From contig JAQFVV010012498.1 of the NCBI GenBank assembly GCA_028023455.1, positions 372,001 to 436,000 on the forward strand: a DNA stretch of 64,000 nt. Direction: 5' to 3'. Both the position numbers and the translations under genes were made by a program. The notes under the pieces were generated by a model that saw only the letters and a program-made list of their open reading frames with translations, was not told where the DNA came from and ran no database searches. Positions 62,157 to 64,000 of the stretch are shown piece by piece. The stretch is from Epiperipatus broadwayi (lineage: Eukaryota; Onychophora; Udeonychophora; Euonychophora; Peripatidae). Within the stretch, counting starts at the first letter, position 1. Every line of letters starts with the position of its first letter.

Positions 62157-62456
62157 ATGCTATGGAAGTCACATGGTAAAGCTGCAAGAAGAAAAATTAA
62201 TGCTGGAGCGATAACATCCTGAAATTTCTATGATTATCCATCCAACAAGAGAGAAGAATATGAAGCAACTCACCATAAGTTCCAGCAAAATAACAGTGGG
62301 GTCATCATGCTATGGAAGTCACTTGGTAAAGCAGCAAGAAGGAAAATTGATTAATGCCGGAGCAATAACATCCTGAAATTTCTATGATTATCCATCCAAC
62401 AAAAGAGAAGAATATGAAGCAACTCACTATAAGTTCCAGCAAAATGACAGTAGGGT
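62157..62456 (+). repeat. 150-bp tandem duplication
   Basis: 62157-62306 and 62307-62456 are about 93 percent identical by eye (ATGCTATGGAAGTCAC starts both; CATCCTGAAATTTCTATGAT is shared). The minus-strand frame at 62305-62550 overlaps the second copy and is unrecognised. Confidence 0.9.
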
Positions 62457-63624
62457 AAACAACTAGCCGGTGCATCCACCCTTTTTCTGTCCAATTCACC
62501 AACATGTGACCATGCCAGTTCCGACCAGCCATGATGTTGATAAAGTCCACCTTACCTATGCTTCAATGACATGAAATCCATGCCACATGGCCAGATAACT
62601 TGAAGCCCACTCAATGCCCAGTCAGAAAAAGTCAAAAGATGCCTAAATAAGTTTATTTTCCAATTTTCATATATAGTTAATTGATTAACTGTTCTAGTTC
62701 CAACATTTAGGAATATATTTGTTTATTAATCATTTAAAAAAAATGTTTATAATGCATACTAGATTTTACGGTTATAACAAATATAATAATATGGCTTTTA
62801 CTTAAATCTTATTATTCATTATTTTCACCCCAAATGCCAGTAATATAAATCCTAGATACATTACAATGATGGTTTCATAATATTATCTCTCAAGCAACAG
62901 TTACAATCATTTTTTTTTCTTATGTCTTAAATTTGTCATATACATATATATGTGTGCACATCCACTTGATATATATATATATTGGTGAATATGATACCTC
63001 ATGCTGAGACTCAACATATTTACCCATATAGCCCTTAAGTTGTTATTGTCAATGTGACACCTTATGTTGAGTGTTAATGGGTTTATTTTATTGTAAACTA
63101 TTCATTATATCTACAATGGTTTGTGATATATGTTTGTGCTGGCGTACATATATATAAGAATTCGTCATTTATGAAAGGGCAAACATAAATGCAGCACTTC
63201 ATGTGGTATTTATTCCAATGTTACCTCACTGGAATATGTTTAAACCATAAAAGCTACAATTAGTTACGTAGCGAAATATTCTTATATTGCAAATATATGT
63301 ATAAGCTCATTTTGTTTTTATTTATTTAGATAAAGCGGGGGTTTGGGGTTTAACACCATAATTTGAAGTACATTCCTTGTTACCTAATAAACATGGTTCA
63401 AATCACTTAAAGTATGCCGTATTTACCAGGGAGGGGGATGTAGAAAGCTCAGACCACTTCCATCATTAGTGTAACATTTATTTATATACAGTACAAATAC
63501 ATTGGCATTTGGTAAAAGCTAAAAAAATAAAAGTAAATTTAGATTTTTTTTAGTATAATTTATTTTATTTTTTTTAAAAAAAAAAAAAAGTACAATGAAA
63601 GTTAAATTATTCTTTCGTATTTTT
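62457..63624. other. A+T-rich stretch without recognised gene
   Basis: Contains TATATA tracts near 62942 and 62970. The phrase ACCTCATGCTGAG / ACCTTATGTTGAG recurs at about 62996 and 63059, a short imperfect direct repeat. No gene seen. Confidence 0.5.
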
Positions 63625-64000
63625 TTTTTTGTAATTAGAAATAAAAGTAGAATTGGAGAGAACAAAAGAATTCCAAAAGCAAGTAAAAAGATAAGCTAAA
63701 AGAAAAATATTTTGGCTAATTAAAGATGGACGAAAAACTTGATAAGAAAAGAGAACTTTATAATGTAAATTTTATAAAGAATCTACAAGATTATGAACCA
63801 AAAAAAAACACCATGATAATAACATGCGCAGAAGTCTGAAAACTGGGCCTCTAGTATAAAAGGCAGAGGTCAGTTTGAAGAACTTCTTGTTTCGTTAGTC
63901 TCTCTAGTCGGTCCTGGATAACAATAATACATCCAGGATTGCTCTACACTGAAATAATTCGGCATGTCGGAGTGAACCGGAGCTTATGCGGACATCGTGC
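63625..64000 (+). mobile_element. LTR-like element, partial at window end
   Basis: The plus strand matches the minus strand of 7515-7107 along its length: GGAGAGAACAAAAGA, AGATAAGCTAAAAGAAAAA, GTCTGAAAACTGG, a TATA box GTATAAAAGG at 63854-63863, then TCCTGGATAACAA and CTACACT-x-AAATAATT. A TATA box followed ~30 bp later by a G+C-richer leader looks like an LTR promoter and R region. The element runs off the window, so its coding part, if any, is outside. Confidence 0.6.

Noticed and set aside
1-64000. CRISPR arrays, operons, ribosome binding sites, rRNA and intact tRNA genes
   Set aside because: None found. The repeats lack regular spacer structure, and the splice-flanked exon and element families show eukaryotic nuclear DNA.

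Overview
This window is animal nuclear DNA. It is extremely A+T-rich, long coding frames are absent, and almost everything recognisable is decayed transposable-element sequence of animal families: a jockey/CR1-like LINE, an RTE-type LINE, a Ty3/gypsy-type retroelement, a PGBD-like piggyBac transposase, hAT-like and pogo-like MITEs, tRNA-derived SINEs and several long-inverted-repeat foldback elements. The element mix suggests an invertebrate such as a mollusc or another lophotrochozoan. That is a low-confidence inference; no sequence here fixes the species.

The only host coding sequence I can defend is one short minus-strand exon (42692-42784). It has a clean acceptor and a perfect GTAAGT donor, and encodes 31 residues of a FERM domain very like FRMD4A/FRMD4B. 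Much of the window may therefore be intron of an FRMD4-like gene transcribed right to left. I did not find its neighbouring exons.

Layout. 0.3-0.8 kb: a foldback element. 6.2-8.7 kb: a LINE reverse-transcriptase pseudogene split by an LTR-like insertion whose promoter-bearing part recurs in opposite orientation at 63.6-64.0 kb. 8.8-9.3 kb: direct and inverted repeats forming an 82-bp-arm hairpin. 14.1-14.3 kb: a covarying small hairpin beside a foldback MITE. 16.6-19.1 kb: dispersed repeats. 21.3-23.1 kb: the piggyBac pseudogene with all three catalytic Asp codons kept. 26.0-26.4 kb: a hAT-type MITE with 8-bp target duplications.

28.6-35.0 kb: two ~1.9-kb direct repeats, each with a conserved TATAAATAG, flanking a ~2.6-kb interior with broken coding sequence and a primer-binding-site-like motif, so probably a degenerate LTR element. 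One copy has gained a ~135-bp trinucleotide tract. 38.4-43.9 kb: SINEs, a 66-bp minisatellite, the second covarying hairpin and the FERM exon. 44.7-47.2 kb: LINE remnants, including an RTE pol pseudogene. 48.2-49.8 kb: a cluster of foldback elements forming a ~1.3-kb imperfect palindrome. 54.9-58.4 kb: a minus-strand gypsy-type gag/pol relic. 60.8-61.6 kb: a pogo/Tigger-like MITE with TA duplications. 62.2-62.5 kb: a 150-bp tandem duplication.

Slightly G+C-richer patches (about 3-7.5, 11-13.6, 38.5-41.4, 60.8-62.6 and 63.6-64 kb) stand out from the background and mostly coincide with mobile-element sequence. No operon, CRISPR array, rRNA or intact tRNA gene was seen.
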